Shown: positions 17,598-26,315, counted from the stretch's first letter. The stretch is DNA of 26,315 bases from Bacteroidia bacterium (GCA_025999255.1 BNXB01000015.1:1-26315), one strand, 5' to 3'. Notes: generated from the letters alone by a model not told the origin. Program-made: numbers and translations.

Positions 17598-19427
17598 TTA
17601 CCAGCCCGGATTTTGTCCTAATTTGGGGTTCAGCGTTTTCTGATTGGTAGGTATCGGATACAGGTAATCTCTGTCAATTTTGAATTTGAAACCTTGTGTT
17701 CCACCGTTCAATGTGTTTTTGAATATCTTGATGTATCCGTTTTCGTCTGTTGTCAAAGATTTAAATCTGTCTTCGAATTTTGACTGACGGGAAAGGTCAG
17801 GCGCGGATTCCGGCAGATAATCTTCGAATTTGAAACCGTCCCATTGAGCTAACTTAGCTCCTACCGGGATTTTACCAACAATAAGTTCACCGGCGGCAGC
17901 CCAACGCATGATGTCATTGACACGGAAACCTTCGCAAGCCAGTTCCACTTTGCGTTCCCGGCGTATTTCCTGGATAATCGGCGGCAGATTTTTGAATTCG
18001 AAATTCGGATCGTTCGTAACGTTTATTGTTAGAGGAGACATTTTTACACGGTCACGCAGTTTGTTGATACTCTTGTCCAAATCGGCCTGGGAAATATTAC
18101 CCAGTTCAGCTTTTGCTTCGGCGTAGATCAATAATGTTTCACCGAAACGGAAATAAATCAGAGCCTGTAAACCTTGTCCGGAAGGACGAGCTTCGGCATA
18201 ATTGAAATTATGTCCTTTGTAAATCTGGTAACCTGTGGGACAAGACTCTTCCGAATCCCAGCCGTCGAAAGCCGGAGCCATGAAGTATTGGCTGGGATTG
18301 GCTTTTTGCCACAGGTAGTGTTTTTTATCGTTGATTTGGATGGTTTGAGCCAGACGGGGATCACGGTTTTCTACTATCTTAAGCAGAGTAGCATCGTCGT
18401 AGTTGGCCGGAACAGGAGTACCGTCGGCTTTCAGATAAGAATCAATCAGATTTTTGGTAGCTCCGCGTCCTGACCCGTTAGCGGAATAGCGGTCCCAAAT
18501 ACTGTTGATAGAGCCGTTTTGATATTTGCGCCAGAAAAGAATTTCTTTGCTTGAAGAATAATCTTCCTTATTGAACAAGTCTCTATAACCAAATTCAACG
18601 CCTACTCCGTCCAATGCAGGATAACCGTTCGATTCGGACATGGCGATGAGATCTCCGGCCGTTTTCGCAGCTTTTTCAAGGAATTTCTGACTTTGATTTT
18701 GCGGCGCTTTGAAGGCATCGTCAGCATGGTATTTTTCCCATGTTCCTTCATAAAGGGCGATACGAGCTTGTAAAGCCATTGCTGTTTCTTTCGTCACACG
18801 GCCGGTCCAGGCTCCGCCTGCACGTGCAGGCAGGTAACTGATAGCGTTGTCGAGGTCAACCATGATGGAATCGACTACTTGATTACGCGGCAGACGTTCG
18901 CTGAACAGTATTTCGGAAGCGGTTGTTACGGTAGTAGAAGCCCAGGGCAACGCGCCGTATCTGCATAATTTTGCGAAGTAGAAAATAGATCGGAAGAATA
19001 ATGCTTCACCTACATATTGCTTTACGGCATCGAATGAGGAGGTGGCTTCCACTAATTTATAGTGATCCATGAAATAGTTGATGTTACGTAGCGACTCCCA
19101 ATCTCCGTTACCCCATCCGTTATTATCATCCGGCACAGTTGTTTCGCCGTTCATCCGTTCGTTATACAGGTAACGTACTGCGATATCGCTTCCGTTGTCG
19201 GCGTCCCAGCCGTACGGGCCTATGGAGCCCCAACCGTCTTCACGAGCCAGAAGGTCGTTCCGGCTGTAGAAATTGTTGACATACAATTTCAAATCATTGG
19301 TAGACTTCCAATAGTTTGCATCGCTGATTTTGTCCAAGGGCGCCCTTTCCAGAAAATCATCGTTACATGATGATGTTACCGCAAGTGTAACAAGCGCCAT
19401 TAATATTAGATATTTTATATTTTTCAT
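17598..19427 (-). CDS. SusD/RagB-family nutrient-binding lipoprotein (second pair)
   Basis: A 609-residue SusD homologue. The signal peptide ends at VTSSC (cysteine 21), followed by NDDFLERAPLDKISDANYW. The early acidic pair fits surface export, and the LERxPLDxISDxxYW sequence is a hallmark of SusD N-termini. Further family features are the helical AVKQYVGEALFFRSIFYFAKL segment, the FGETLLIYAEAKAELG block, the ERKVELACEGFRVNDIMRWA motif and the YLYPIPTNQKTLNPKLGQNPGW C-terminus. It lies 23 bp behind its SusC partner on the same strand. No enzyme follows, so substrate cannot be guessed. Confidence 0.96.
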   Translation of the reverse strand: MKNIKYLILMALVTLAVTSSCNDDFLERAPLDKISDANYWKSTNDLKLYVNNFYSRNDLLAREDGWGSIGPYGWDADNGSDIAVRYLYNERMNGETTVPDDNNGWGNGDWESLRNINYFMDHYKLVEATSSFDAVKQYVGEALFFRSIFYFAKLCRYGALPWASTTVTTASEILFSERLPRNQVVDSIMVDLDNAISYLPARAGGAWTGRVTKETAMALQARIALYEGTWEKYHADDAFKAPQNQSQKFLEKAAKTAGDLIAMSESNGYPALDGVGVEFGYRDLFNKEDYSSSKEILFWRKYQNGSINSIWDRYSANGSGRGATKNLIDSYLKADGTPVPANYDDATLLKIVENRDPRLAQTIQINDKKHYLWQKANPSQYFMAPAFDGWDSEESCPTGYQIYKGHNFNYAEARPSGQGLQALIYFRFGETLLIYAEAKAELGNISQADLDKSINKLRDRVKMSPLTINVTNDPNFEFKNLPPIIQEIRRERKVELACEGFRVNDIMRWAAAGELIVGKIPVGAKLAQWDGFKFEDYLPESAPDLSRQSKFEDRFKSLTTDENGYIKIFKNTLNGGTQGFKFKIDRDYLYPIPTNQKTLNPKLGQNPGW

Positions 19428-19450
19428 TTTATATAATCATTTAATAGTTA

Positions 19451-22400
19451 TTAAAATGTAACGTTAATGCCGAAAGCAAACGTTCTTTTCAAAGGATAAA
19501 CTTTTGCGTTTGAATTAACGATTTCGGGGTCGATGATCTCCATCAGATTGGTGAATGTTGCCAGATTTTCAATGTTGGTAAAGATTCTTGCTTTCTGAAT
19601 TGAGATTTTTCCGGTCAGTTCTTTCGGAATAGTATAACCCAATTGCAGGTTCTTCACGCGCAGGTAAGAAGCATCCTGAAGGTAACGGGTTTGAGCCTGC
19701 AAGTTTTTCGTTGTATTGAAATAGGCGCGGGGGAAATATCCGTTCGGATTTTCCTGAGTCCAACGGTCGGTATGTACCGTAAAATAAGAAGACTGCCATT
19801 CGCCGCCGGTGAATCCCCAGAAATAATTAGCATTGGTAGCGAACATCATATCGCGTTTGCCGACCCCTTGGAGGAATACTGTCAGGTCAAAATTTTTATA
19901 TTCGGCATTGAGATTCAGACCGAAAGAATAGCGGGGAGTTGTATTACCGATCACTTTACGATCGCCCGGATTAGCAATGGTGTTGTCTCCATTATTGATT
20001 TTTCCATCGCCATTCAGGTCTTTATAGTGTACATCTCCAGGATACCAGTTTGCACTGAGATTAGACTGGTCGGTACCGTCGATTTCAGCTTGATCTTTGA
20101 AAAGGCCTACTGTTTCGTAACCCCAGATTTCGCCCATGGTCATACCATCGTACCATACGTCGGAAATCAATTTGGTAGGGTTGTTATATTTGAGGACTTT
20201 TCCTACGTAATCGCTTAATACAAGATTAGCGCCATAAGAAACTTCACCGACTTTATCTTTCCATCCGACAGTGAGTTCAAAACCTTTTGTTTCGGTTTCT
20301 GCATCGTTCACGCGGGGAGCTGTCGTACCCAGAACAGCAGGTAATTTTTCGCCGAAACTGGCAAAATCTTTGGAACGACGGCTATACCAGTCAAAACTGG
20401 CGTTCAGGCGGCTGTCCAGGAAAGCGAAGTCGGCGCCGAAGCCCAGAGTATTGGTAGTGATCCAAGTCAGATCGTAATTTACAAGACCCGGTTGCCAGAA
20501 GATAGATTCGCGTCCGCCGCTAAAAACCCATCTGTTGGATCCTCCTGTAGGAGAGTTGTTCCCCAAAGAAGGATAAAACGGATAGTAGCTGCTGGCGAAA
20601 CTTTGATCGCCCAGACTGGCGTATGACCCGCGGAACTTGAAATAGTTAACGTAGTTCTGAACGGGTTCCCAGAAAGATTCTTTTGAAATCACCCATGCAG
20701 CGGATACGCCCGGATAGAATTTGTAACGGACATCTTTCAGGAAACGTGAAGTACCGTCATAACGGCCGTTTAACTCCAAAAGGTATTTCTCGTCGTAATT
20801 GTAGTTGATACGACCGAATCCGCCTCGGATGGCCAACTGGGAAGCTGCATCGCTAAGGGAGCGGTTGGTTCCGTAAGTCATTGACAGCATCGGTACTTCG
20901 TCTGAATAAAGCTGGTCGTTACCTCCGCTCATGCTCAGGTTGTCGTAGAGTTCCTGTGTGAAACCGGCCAAAACCTTGAAAGAGTTTTTACCGATCGTTT
21001 TTTCGTAAGAAGTGAAAGCATTGATCGTATGATGCTGATTTTTGTACATGTTACGTTCGATATAGTTGGGTGATGTCCCTCCGCGAGGTTCTTTCGCGCC
21101 ACTGGGTTTCAGTAGATAGAAAGTTTTTCTGTGGTTGCGGTTTTCGCGATAAGTCCCGTCGTAAGAATAGTTGAGGGTAGCATCCCAGCCCGGTAAAAAG
21201 TGGAGTTGGAACTCGCCGGTAAGGATAGCATTATCGGTCGTTTCCGTTCTGCGTCCGCCGTCGATGAAGTTCAGGACTCCGCTACCTTCGGAATAGCCTC
21301 CGTCGGGGTTTTTCAGGGGCACGGTCGGATAAGTGCGTCCCATTTGATGGAAGTAGTCGTAGGAATAACTGCTACCACCGGAAATATTGGAATAGATAGC
21401 CGGCACATCGGTATTTGTACGGGCAAAAGCGCCACGAAAACCGAATGTCAACCATTTGGTCAGATCCGTAGAGAGGTTTGCGCGAACGTTATATCGTTTG
21501 TAAGTGTCGTTTGCCCAGTTGTACAAACCGTCCTGTTGGTTATAACCCATACCGACGTAATAGTTGGAAACTTCCGTACCGCCCGATATGCCGATATTAT
21601 GTTGCTGGCTGAAAGCAGAGTTCTTGAAATAGATATCAAACCAGTCGTTATTGGCGTTAGCAGAGTTCCAGGCCAACCAGTTGTCCTGGCTCGGATGCTT
21701 CATTGTTTCGTCTGTGATCTTTCCGGCCTGGTAATCCTTGATACGTTGGATTACGTCGTCGTCGAACAATTTAGCCGTATAGTTGGAGTTGAATCCCACT
21801 TCGTTAAATGCATTGGCGAAATCCAATGAGTTAACATAGTGCGGTAAATTGATTGCTTGAGAAAAACCGAAGTTATTGTTGTAATTAATCATTGCTTTTC
21901 CTGTGCGTCCTTTTTTCGTGGTTACGATAATAACGCCGAAAGGGGCGCTGGAACCGTAAATAGCGGCAGAAGCAGCGTCTTTCAGAATCGAAATACTTGC
22001 AATATCATTTGTATTAATGGTACTGAGGTCACCACCTTGTACGCCGTCGATTACAACCAGGGGCGAACCCGAAACGTTAGATTTATTACCGCTGTCGTCG
22101 ATATTGATACCGGTATATCCGCGGATATTAATATCCTGTTTGGTACCCGGAGCGCCGTTTGAAGTAGAGATGTTCAAGTTAGCTACCGTACCCTGTAAGG
22201 CTTGTGTCAACGTAGGCACCGAGCGATTTTCCAGGCGTTCGCTGCCTATCTGCGCTACAGCGCCGGTCAGGTTTGCTTTCTTTTGAGCGCCGTAACCGAC
22301 GACCACGACTTCATCGAGAAGTTGTGTATCTTCCGTCAGAACGACGTCGATAATAGTTTTGTTTCCTACCGGAATTTCTTGTGTAGAATAACCAAGGTAA

Positions 22401-22663
22401 GAGAATACAAGCACATCGTTTTTTTCTGCGTTAACGGTATATTTCCCGTTGGGGTTAGTTGCAACTCCGACTTTGGATTGTTTAATGACAACGTTTACTC
22501 CTTGTAAAGGTTCACCGGATCTATCCGAAACGATACCGGAAACAGAAACGGTTTGTTGTGAATACCCAAGGAATGACATAGTTAGCCAGAATAAAAGGGT
22601 TAAAAATCCCCCACTCCATCTAAACCACTTGTAATCAATGAGTTGAGTTTTTGATTGTTTCAT
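19451..22663 (-). CDS. SusC/RagA-type TonB-dependent transporter lacking an STN domain
   Basis: A 1070-residue outer-membrane importer. The signal peptide (hydrophobic about 18-33) ends near GYSQQ at residues 33-37. It leads straight into the carboxypeptidase-regulatory-like domain (about 40-112, VSGIVSDRSGEPLQGVNVVI), then the TonB-box/plug motif DEVVVVGYG at 117-125, the plug and the barrel ending in FAFGINVTF. There is no STN domain, so this transporter is not expected to signal to a FecR partner, unlike the SusC at 604-4152. SusD follows after 23 bp. Expression probably comes from the promoter at 22875-22905 with a long leader. Confidence 0.96.
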   Translation of the reverse strand: MKQSKTQLIDYKWFRWSGGFLTLLFWLTMSFLGYSQQTVSVSGIVSDRSGEPLQGVNVVIKQSKVGVATNPNGKYTVNAEKNDVLVFSYLGYSTQEIPVGNKTIIDVVLTEDTQLLDEVVVVGYGAQKKANLTGAVAQIGSERLENRSVPTLTQALQGTVANLNISTSNGAPGTKQDINIRGYTGINIDDSGNKSNVSGSPLVVIDGVQGGDLSTINTNDIASISILKDAASAAIYGSSAPFGVIIVTTKKGRTGKAMINYNNNFGFSQAINLPHYVNSLDFANAFNEVGFNSNYTAKLFDDDVIQRIKDYQAGKITDETMKHPSQDNWLAWNSANANNDWFDIYFKNSAFSQQHNIGISGGTEVSNYYVGMGYNQQDGLYNWANDTYKRYNVRANLSTDLTKWLTFGFRGAFARTNTDVPAIYSNISGGSSYSYDYFHQMGRTYPTVPLKNPDGGYSEGSGVLNFIDGGRRTETTDNAILTGEFQLHFLPGWDATLNYSYDGTYRENRNHRKTFYLLKPSGAKEPRGGTSPNYIERNMYKNQHHTINAFTSYEKTIGKNSFKVLAGFTQELYDNLSMSGGNDQLYSDEVPMLSMTYGTNRSLSDAASQLAIRGGFGRINYNYDEKYLLELNGRYDGTSRFLKDVRYKFYPGVSAAWVISKESFWEPVQNYVNYFKFRGSYASLGDQSFASSYYPFYPSLGNNSPTGGSNRWVFSGGRESIFWQPGLVNYDLTWITTNTLGFGADFAFLDSRLNASFDWYSRRSKDFASFGEKLPAVLGTTAPRVNDAETETKGFELTVGWKDKVGEVSYGANLVLSDYVGKVLKYNNPTKLISDVWYDGMTMGEIWGYETVGLFKDQAEIDGTDQSNLSANWYPGDVHYKDLNGDGKINNGDNTIANPGDRKVIGNTTPRYSFGLNLNAEYKNFDLTVFLQGVGKRDMMFATNANYFWGFTGGEWQSSYFTVHTDRWTQENPNGYFPRAYFNTTKNLQAQTRYLQDASYLRVKNLQLGYTIPKELTGKISIQKARIFTNIENLATFTNLMEIIDPEIVNSNAKVYPLKRTFAFGINVTF

Positions 22664-22739
22664 AAGTTTAACTTTTAAAGATTTGTAATATTGGTGTATA
22701 TATAAAAAAATAAAATAATTATCCGCAATTATACTACCG

Positions 22740-22800
22740 GATTTTAAAAATCTGAGTATTTACCCGTGAATACTGCCGGGTTTTAATCCGGTGTAGCAGT
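22740..22800 (-). promoter_or_regulatory. Structured leader of the second susC mRNA
   Basis: The 315-bp gap 22664-22978 holds no plausible gene. Within the presumed 5' leader are three inverted repeats: GATTTT/AAAATC around one base (22740-22752), AGTATT/AATACT around eight bases (22755-22774), and ACTGC...GCAGT enclosing CGG/CCG (22772-22800). The second and third share bases and so are mutually exclusive. The rest of the gap is very AT-rich, especially 22881-22935. Confidence 0.35.
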
Positions 22801-22874
22801 AGGCAGGGACAACTCTCATAACCGCGTAGCTGTTTCCCGATAGTAGGGTAATGCTTTTGTTTGTTAATTTTATG

Positions 22875-22905
22875 CAAAATTAAGTTTTTTTTATTTAATA
22901 ACAAA
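22875..22905 (-). promoter_or_regulatory. Promoter of the second susC-susD pair
   Basis: Read on the - strand, TTTG (22902-22905) is followed after 19 bp by TAATTTTG (22875-22882). This is an exact match to the Bacteroidota TTTG-N19-TAnnTTTG housekeeping promoter. Transcription should start near 22868, leaving a leader of about 205 nt before the ATG at 22663. Confidence 0.6.
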
Positions 22906-22978
22906 AAAAAATATAAAAAAACACATAAAAAAGAAAGGCGAAAAAGAACCTGTCCTCCAGTTGCTGAAGCCAGCGCTT

Positions 22979-24766
22979 TTACTTTAGTTCTTTGAATTCT
23001 AAGGTTTTGATAATTCCGGGTCTGCTGAAAAAATAGAATTGAATGACTTTTTCTCCATCCCGTGTGCGGTTACTCAATTCGTTGAGTGGCCGGAAGTCAT
23101 ATTGGTTTCCGTATTTGGCAAGGACTTTCTGGAAGCTATCTTTACCGGAAAGGAAATATCCCTGTTCCGGTTTTTCTTTTTCAAAATTGAGAAAACTGTT
23201 TCCTAAATAGAAATTTATGCCATACATGTTACTGTACTCCTGTAAATTATTCATAACATAAACCGGATAAGCGCTTAAGTCGTACTCCGATTTGAGTTTT
23301 TCGGCAAGAGGTTTTACACTGATACCGTCTTTAAATGCCGGCAAAAATATTCCGTCTGCAACAAGGAAGATAGCAAAATATACTCCGATTGTAGCGTACA
23401 GAAGTTTCAGGTTATTTTTTTTACGCAGTTGGTAAAATAGGATGTACAGAGCGGTTATCAACACGCATATCAGGAAAGTATATAGTATTTTGGGGTTATT
23501 CAGCGCATACCGGATTGCATCCACATCGTTTAAGGTCTTCTGATGTTTAGTGAAATGGCTTATTAGCTCTACCGGATTAATGGTATGTGTAATGACGGTT
23601 GTCAAACAGAATAAAACGATGAAAATGCCGATGACACTGATAAATATACTGAAAATCCGGTTCACCCAAGGACGATATTCGGTGATATAAAGGATAAATT
23701 GGGCAATGAATAAAGCAATAAACGGGTAGGCCGGCATCAGATAAACACTTCGTTTACTTGATGGAATACAATAAAAAACAATGATAACGATTGCAGCTAC
23801 AAGGGAAAAAAGTTTTACTTTTTCCATGGACAGCAGCTTATCCCGGATAGTTTTAAATCCGGGTATTTTGAATGAATACTTTATTGCAAAGAGGGAAATA
23901 AAAAGGAACAATGTCCAGGGAATAAATCCTCCCAGTAAAGTCACGAAATTATACCAGAAAGGCTCTTCATGTCCCAATTCGTAGGAGATATTCAAATGAC
24001 TGCTTCCCAGGAAACGCCCGAAATTTTCGGCCCAAATCATGTCGAAAAATTCCTTCCCGCCTGTTTTATAGGCAAAAAAATACCATATACCCGGAAGTAT
24101 CATCGCACAAAGAGCTACTAATATCAATTTCCCTGCAATTTTCCGGAAATTGTATTTCAACAACAGGAGGTAAACTCCGAAGACCAGCAAAGGAAGAACA
24201 ATGCCTACCGGCCCCTTGGTCAGGGCAGCCAATCCTAAAAGTATAGGGATAATAGGAGGAAGGCCTGTGACTTTTTCCCTTACTTCCCATTTATACAGGC
24301 ATAATAATCCTGTCAGAATGAAGAAAGTAAGTAACATATCGACCCGGGATGTCATAGCGGCCCGATGCAATTCAAAGCTGGTAAGCAGGATAATACATGC
24401 CAGATATGTTTCCGTGAATTTCAATTTTCTGCCGAAAAGGAAAAAACTGACTACAATTATTCCCAGAAAGGCGAGTGCGGATGGAAGTCTGGAAGTGAAT
24501 GGGGTCACTTCTCCCGTAGGCATTGAGAATACGGCCATCAGCCAATGGGTAAGAGGCGGTTTATAGGCTACTTCATCGGCATAAGTCTGGGGTAAGATCC
24601 AATTGTTGTCCTTCATCATGGAAAGAGCGACAGAAGCTTCCCTGGGTTCGCCTTTGGTGTAGAAGTCTCCTGTGCCAATCCAACAAATGACGCTGAATGT
24701 CGTAATCAGAATCAGACTTATCAGAGGTCTCTGGAGGTATAAATATTGTAAAGTTCGAGTTCTCAT
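22979..24766 (-). CDS. ArnT/PMT-like (GT39/GT83-type) membrane glycosyltransferase
   Basis: A 595-residue polytopic inner-membrane protein with about 12 hydrophobic segments and a soluble C-terminal part (from about residue 480). Such enzymes move a sugar from a polyprenyl-phosphate carrier to lipid A or another periplasmic acceptor. The first periplasmic loop carries the acidic signature FYTKGEPREA (residues 36-44, with E40 and E43) and the K-PPLTHW motif at 69-75, both typical of the ArnT/PMT_2 superfamily. Segment SRLPSALAFLGIIVV follows, as in ArnT-like proteins. Acceptor and donor cannot be told. No arn or lipid A genes accompany it, so calling it ArnT proper is not justified. It has its own probable promoter and stands alone between menA and the susCD pair. 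Confidence 0.88.
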   Translation of the reverse strand: MRTRTLQYLYLQRPLISLILITTFSVICWIGTGDFYTKGEPREASVALSMMKDNNWILPQTYADEVAYKPPLTHWLMAVFSMPTGEVTPFTSRLPSALAFLGIIVVSFFLFGRKLKFTETYLACIILLTSFELHRAAMTSRVDMLLTFFILTGLLCLYKWEVREKVTGLPPIIPILLGLAALTKGPVGIVLPLLVFGVYLLLLKYNFRKIAGKLILVALCAMILPGIWYFFAYKTGGKEFFDMIWAENFGRFLGSSHLNISYELGHEEPFWYNFVTLLGGFIPWTLFLFISLFAIKYSFKIPGFKTIRDKLLSMEKVKLFSLVAAIVIIVFYCIPSSKRSVYLMPAYPFIALFIAQFILYITEYRPWVNRIFSIFISVIGIFIVLFCLTTVITHTINPVELISHFTKHQKTLNDVDAIRYALNNPKILYTFLICVLITALYILFYQLRKKNNLKLLYATIGVYFAIFLVADGIFLPAFKDGISVKPLAEKLKSEYDLSAYPVYVMNNLQEYSNMYGINFYLGNSFLNFEKEKPEQGYFLSGKDSFQKVLAKYGNQYDFRPLNELSNRTRDGEKVIQFYFFSRPGIIKTLEFKELK

Positions 24767-24789
24767 TTTAATATATTGAATCCATCCGG

Positions 24790-24797
24790 CAAATATA
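24790..24797 (-). promoter_or_regulatory. Candidate -7 box of the glycosyltransferase gene
   Basis: On the - strand TATATTTG matches TAnnTTTG. It would start transcription near 24783, about 17 nt before the ATG. The -33 position is only A/T-rich, so support is moderate. Confidence 0.4.
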
Positions 24798-24896
24798 GCT
24801 ATTTTTATCGGAAAAAAATAAAAAAGAGATTCCCTGTTTCATTTGCGGATCATCTCTTATCTGTGAAGTCGTCTATGCTTTTCGAAATGTTGAAAA

Positions 24897-24928
24897 AAAT
24901 GCGGGGGTAGATTATTTTGTCCGCACTT
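24897..24928 (-). terminator. Intrinsic terminator of menA
   Basis: On the - strand AAGTGCGG pairs with CCGCATTT (one G-U pair) around a 16-nt loop and runs into a stretch of seven T. It lies about 67 nt downstream of the menA stop. A second hairpin, AAGAGAT/ATCTCTT at 24824-24858, also followed by T-runs on the - strand, lies beyond it. Confidence 0.5.
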
Positions 24929-24994
24929 CACCTTCCGATTATGACAGGAAAGCCGGATGGTAAATGTACCGTTGTATGTGGTGGAAAACTATTT

Positions 24995-25879
24995 TTAGAG
25001 CATTAATATTCCGGCAATCAATAAGGCGCCGAAAATAATTGTATTTATAGAACTGAGTCCTAATATTTTGTTTAGTTCTTTGCCTCTATCAATCCGGCAC
25101 ATTTTTTTCCATGTCATGATGTGAGGAATTAAATACAGGAGGGGTAATATAGCGGCATATTTCATCCCATCGAAAAACAGGAACATACAAATACCGGCTG
25201 CAATGAATCCGTTGAAAAAGTAAAACCAACGGCCGAAACTTGATCCGAAAAGGACAATAGTCGTATTTTTCCCTACTCGTTTATCTTGTTCGCGATCACG
25301 GTAATTATTGGCTACCAGGATATTTGTTATTGTAAAACCCATGGCCAGGCCGCATAACGTGGCAGGAGTCGTCCAATCGAGGGATTGAACGTAATAGGTA
25401 AACCCTACAGGAACGATCCCGTAGAAAAGGATGACACAGATATCTCCTAATCCGTTGGATGCGAATGGATAAGGTCCTGATGAATAGGCAAATACGCCAA
25501 TGCAAACCCCAATGCCGACCCAAAGGATTTCCCATCCTGCATAATAAATAAGGATAAGTCCCAATAAACAGGCTAAAGCAATCAATCTTACGGAGACTTT
25601 CAGCATCACTTCCGGTTTGATCCATCCCATTGATACCGTACGTTTGGGACCAAGGCGATCGCTGCGATCATTCCCGTTTTTGAAGTCGAAATAATCATTG
25701 AGAAAATTGGATACGATCTGGGCAATCAGAGCAAACAGAAAACATATCAGAGCCGGAATCCATTTGAATGTTCCCATATGAAATGCCAATGCAGTTCCGA
25801 CAAATACGGGCATGACCGATGCCGGAAGGGTTTTCGGGCGGGTCGCCAGCAACCAGTATTTGAATTGTGTCGGATTCAT
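24995..25879 (-). CDS. menA: 1,4-dihydroxy-2-naphthoate polyprenyltransferase MenA
   Basis: A 294-residue integral membrane prenyltransferase of the UbiA superfamily that attaches the isoprenoid tail in menaquinone synthesis, the step before MenG methylation. The N-terminus YWLLATRPKTLPASVMPVFVG is a MenA hallmark. The first Mg-diphosphate motif is NDYFDFKNGND (D62, D65, D71) and the second is NNYRDREQD (D195, D199). About eight or nine hydrophobic helices are visible. Length and motif spacing are normal. It is divergent from riboflavin synthase with 63 bp between the two start codons. No other men genes are in the window. Confidence 0.95.
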   Translation of the reverse strand: MNPTQFKYWLLATRPKTLPASVMPVFVGTALAFHMGTFKWIPALICFLFALIAQIVSNFLNDYFDFKNGNDRSDRLGPKRTVSMGWIKPEVMLKVSVRLIALACLLGLILIYYAGWEILWVGIGVCIGVFAYSSGPYPFASNGLGDICVILFYGIVPVGFTYYVQSLDWTTPATLCGLAMGFTITNILVANNYRDREQDKRVGKNTTIVLFGSSFGRWFYFFNGFIAAGICMFLFFDGMKYAAILPLLYLIPHIMTWKKMCRIDRGKELNKILGLSSINTIIFGALLIAGILML

Positions 25880-25904
25880 CGTGCAAAAATAGAATTTTAA
25901 TTCT

Positions 25905-25912
25905 TAACTTTG
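25905..25912 (+). promoter_or_regulatory. Promoter -7 box for riboflavin synthase
   Basis: TAACTTTG matches TAnnTTTG and predicts a start near 25919, about 24 nt before the ATG. No clear -33 TTTG was found. There is no room for an FMN riboswitch in the 63-bp divergent region. Confidence 0.5.
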
Positions 25913-25942
25913 TCCTCTTAACTAACACAAATTTTTTGAAAT

Positions 25943-26315
25943 ATGTTTTCAGGTATAGTAGAAGAAGCGGCTCCAATTGTAGGTTTGAAAACTGATCAGG
26001 GTAATCTGCATTTGACTATGAAATGTTCTTTTGTGAACGAGTTAAAAATTGATCAGAGTGTGGCTCATAATGGTGTTTGCCTGACTGTAGTGGATAAAAC
26101 CGGTGATACTTACACTGTTACTGCAATTAAGGAAACGCTGGAACGCTCCAATCTGGGAGTTTTGCAGTTGGGAGATAAAGTGAATCTGGAACGCAGTATG
26201 TTGATCAATGGACGCCTGGATGGTCATATTGTGCAGGGACATGTCGATCAGACCGCTGTTTGTACTGATGTGGAAGAAGCTGACGGAAGTTGGTATTATA
26301 CTTTTGAGTACGAAT
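25943..26315 (+). CDS. ribE: Riboflavin synthase, 5' part (partial)
   Basis: The first 124 codons of the riboflavin synthase alpha-type subunit, cut by the window edge. The enzyme dismutates two 6,7-dimethyl-8-ribityllumazine molecules to riboflavin. The N-terminus MFSGIVEE is the family signature. The first lumazine-binding barrel contains AHNGVCLTV and ends near LGDKVNLERSM. The second begins with the linker GRLDGHIVQGHVD, which carries the GH(I/L)VxGHVD motif. About 75-80 residues are missing at the C-terminus compared with the usual length of about 200. It reads away from menA. Confidence 0.95.
   Translation, partial: MFSGIVEEAAPIVGLKTDQGNLHLTMKCSFVNELKIDQSVAHNGVCLTVVDKTGDTYTVTAIKETLERSNLGVLQLGDKVNLERSMLINGRLDGHIVQGHVDQTAVCTDVEEADGSWYYTFEYE

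Noticed and set aside
24767..24994. A small protein gene in the menA-glycosyltransferase gap
   Set aside because: No frame of useful length with a start was seen; only hairpins and a -7 box are supported.
25884..25891. TATTTTTG on the - strand as menA promoter
   Set aside because: It would start transcription at or after the menA ATG, although the MenA N-terminus is typical; no -33 element is present either.

Overview
The window looks like a chromosomal segment of a Bacteroidota, most likely a member of the Bacteroidales. The signs are two SusC/SusD pairs, a FecR anti-sigma factor with the Bacteroidota-type C-terminal domain, lipoproteins with acidic residues after the lipobox cysteine, promoters of the TTTG / TAnnTTTG type, almost no Shine-Dalgarno sites, and an AT-rich housekeeping gene set. 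No tRNA, rRNA, CRISPR array, transposase or phage gene was seen.

Region 1 (1-10.5 kb, + strand) is a nutrient-acquisition locus. In order it holds the 3' end of a FecR anti-sigma gene, an STN-containing SusC transducer, a SusD lipoprotein, a Tat-exported Gfo/Idh/MocA oxidoreductase, and a large secreted protein of HEAT repeats plus two DUF1080 (3-keto-disaccharide hydrolase) domains. No classical glycoside hydrolase or polysaccharide lyase is present. The most economical reading is a sensing-and-uptake locus feeding an oxidise-then-cleave (3-keto-glycoside) pathway. This is the most interesting system in the window.

Region 2 (10.6-17.5 kb, + strand) is core biology. A sigma-54 activator without a sensor domain is followed by LptE (LPS transport), a TPR protein of unknown role and SecG, tightly packed as one operon. 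Then comes clpB, with a conspicuous palindrome over its promoter, and a lipoprotein of the 6-phosphogluconolactonase-like beta-propeller family. A strong bidirectional hairpin closes this block.

Region 3 (17.6-22.9 kb, - strand) is a second SusC-SusD pair. Its SusC lacks the STN domain and no enzyme or regulator is attached. It has a good housekeeping-type promoter and a leader of about 200 nt rich in inverted repeats.

Region 4 (23-26.3 kb) holds an ArnT/PMT-like membrane glycosyltransferase and menA (menaquinone synthesis), both on the - strand, and the divergently transcribed start of riboflavin synthase, cut by the window edge.
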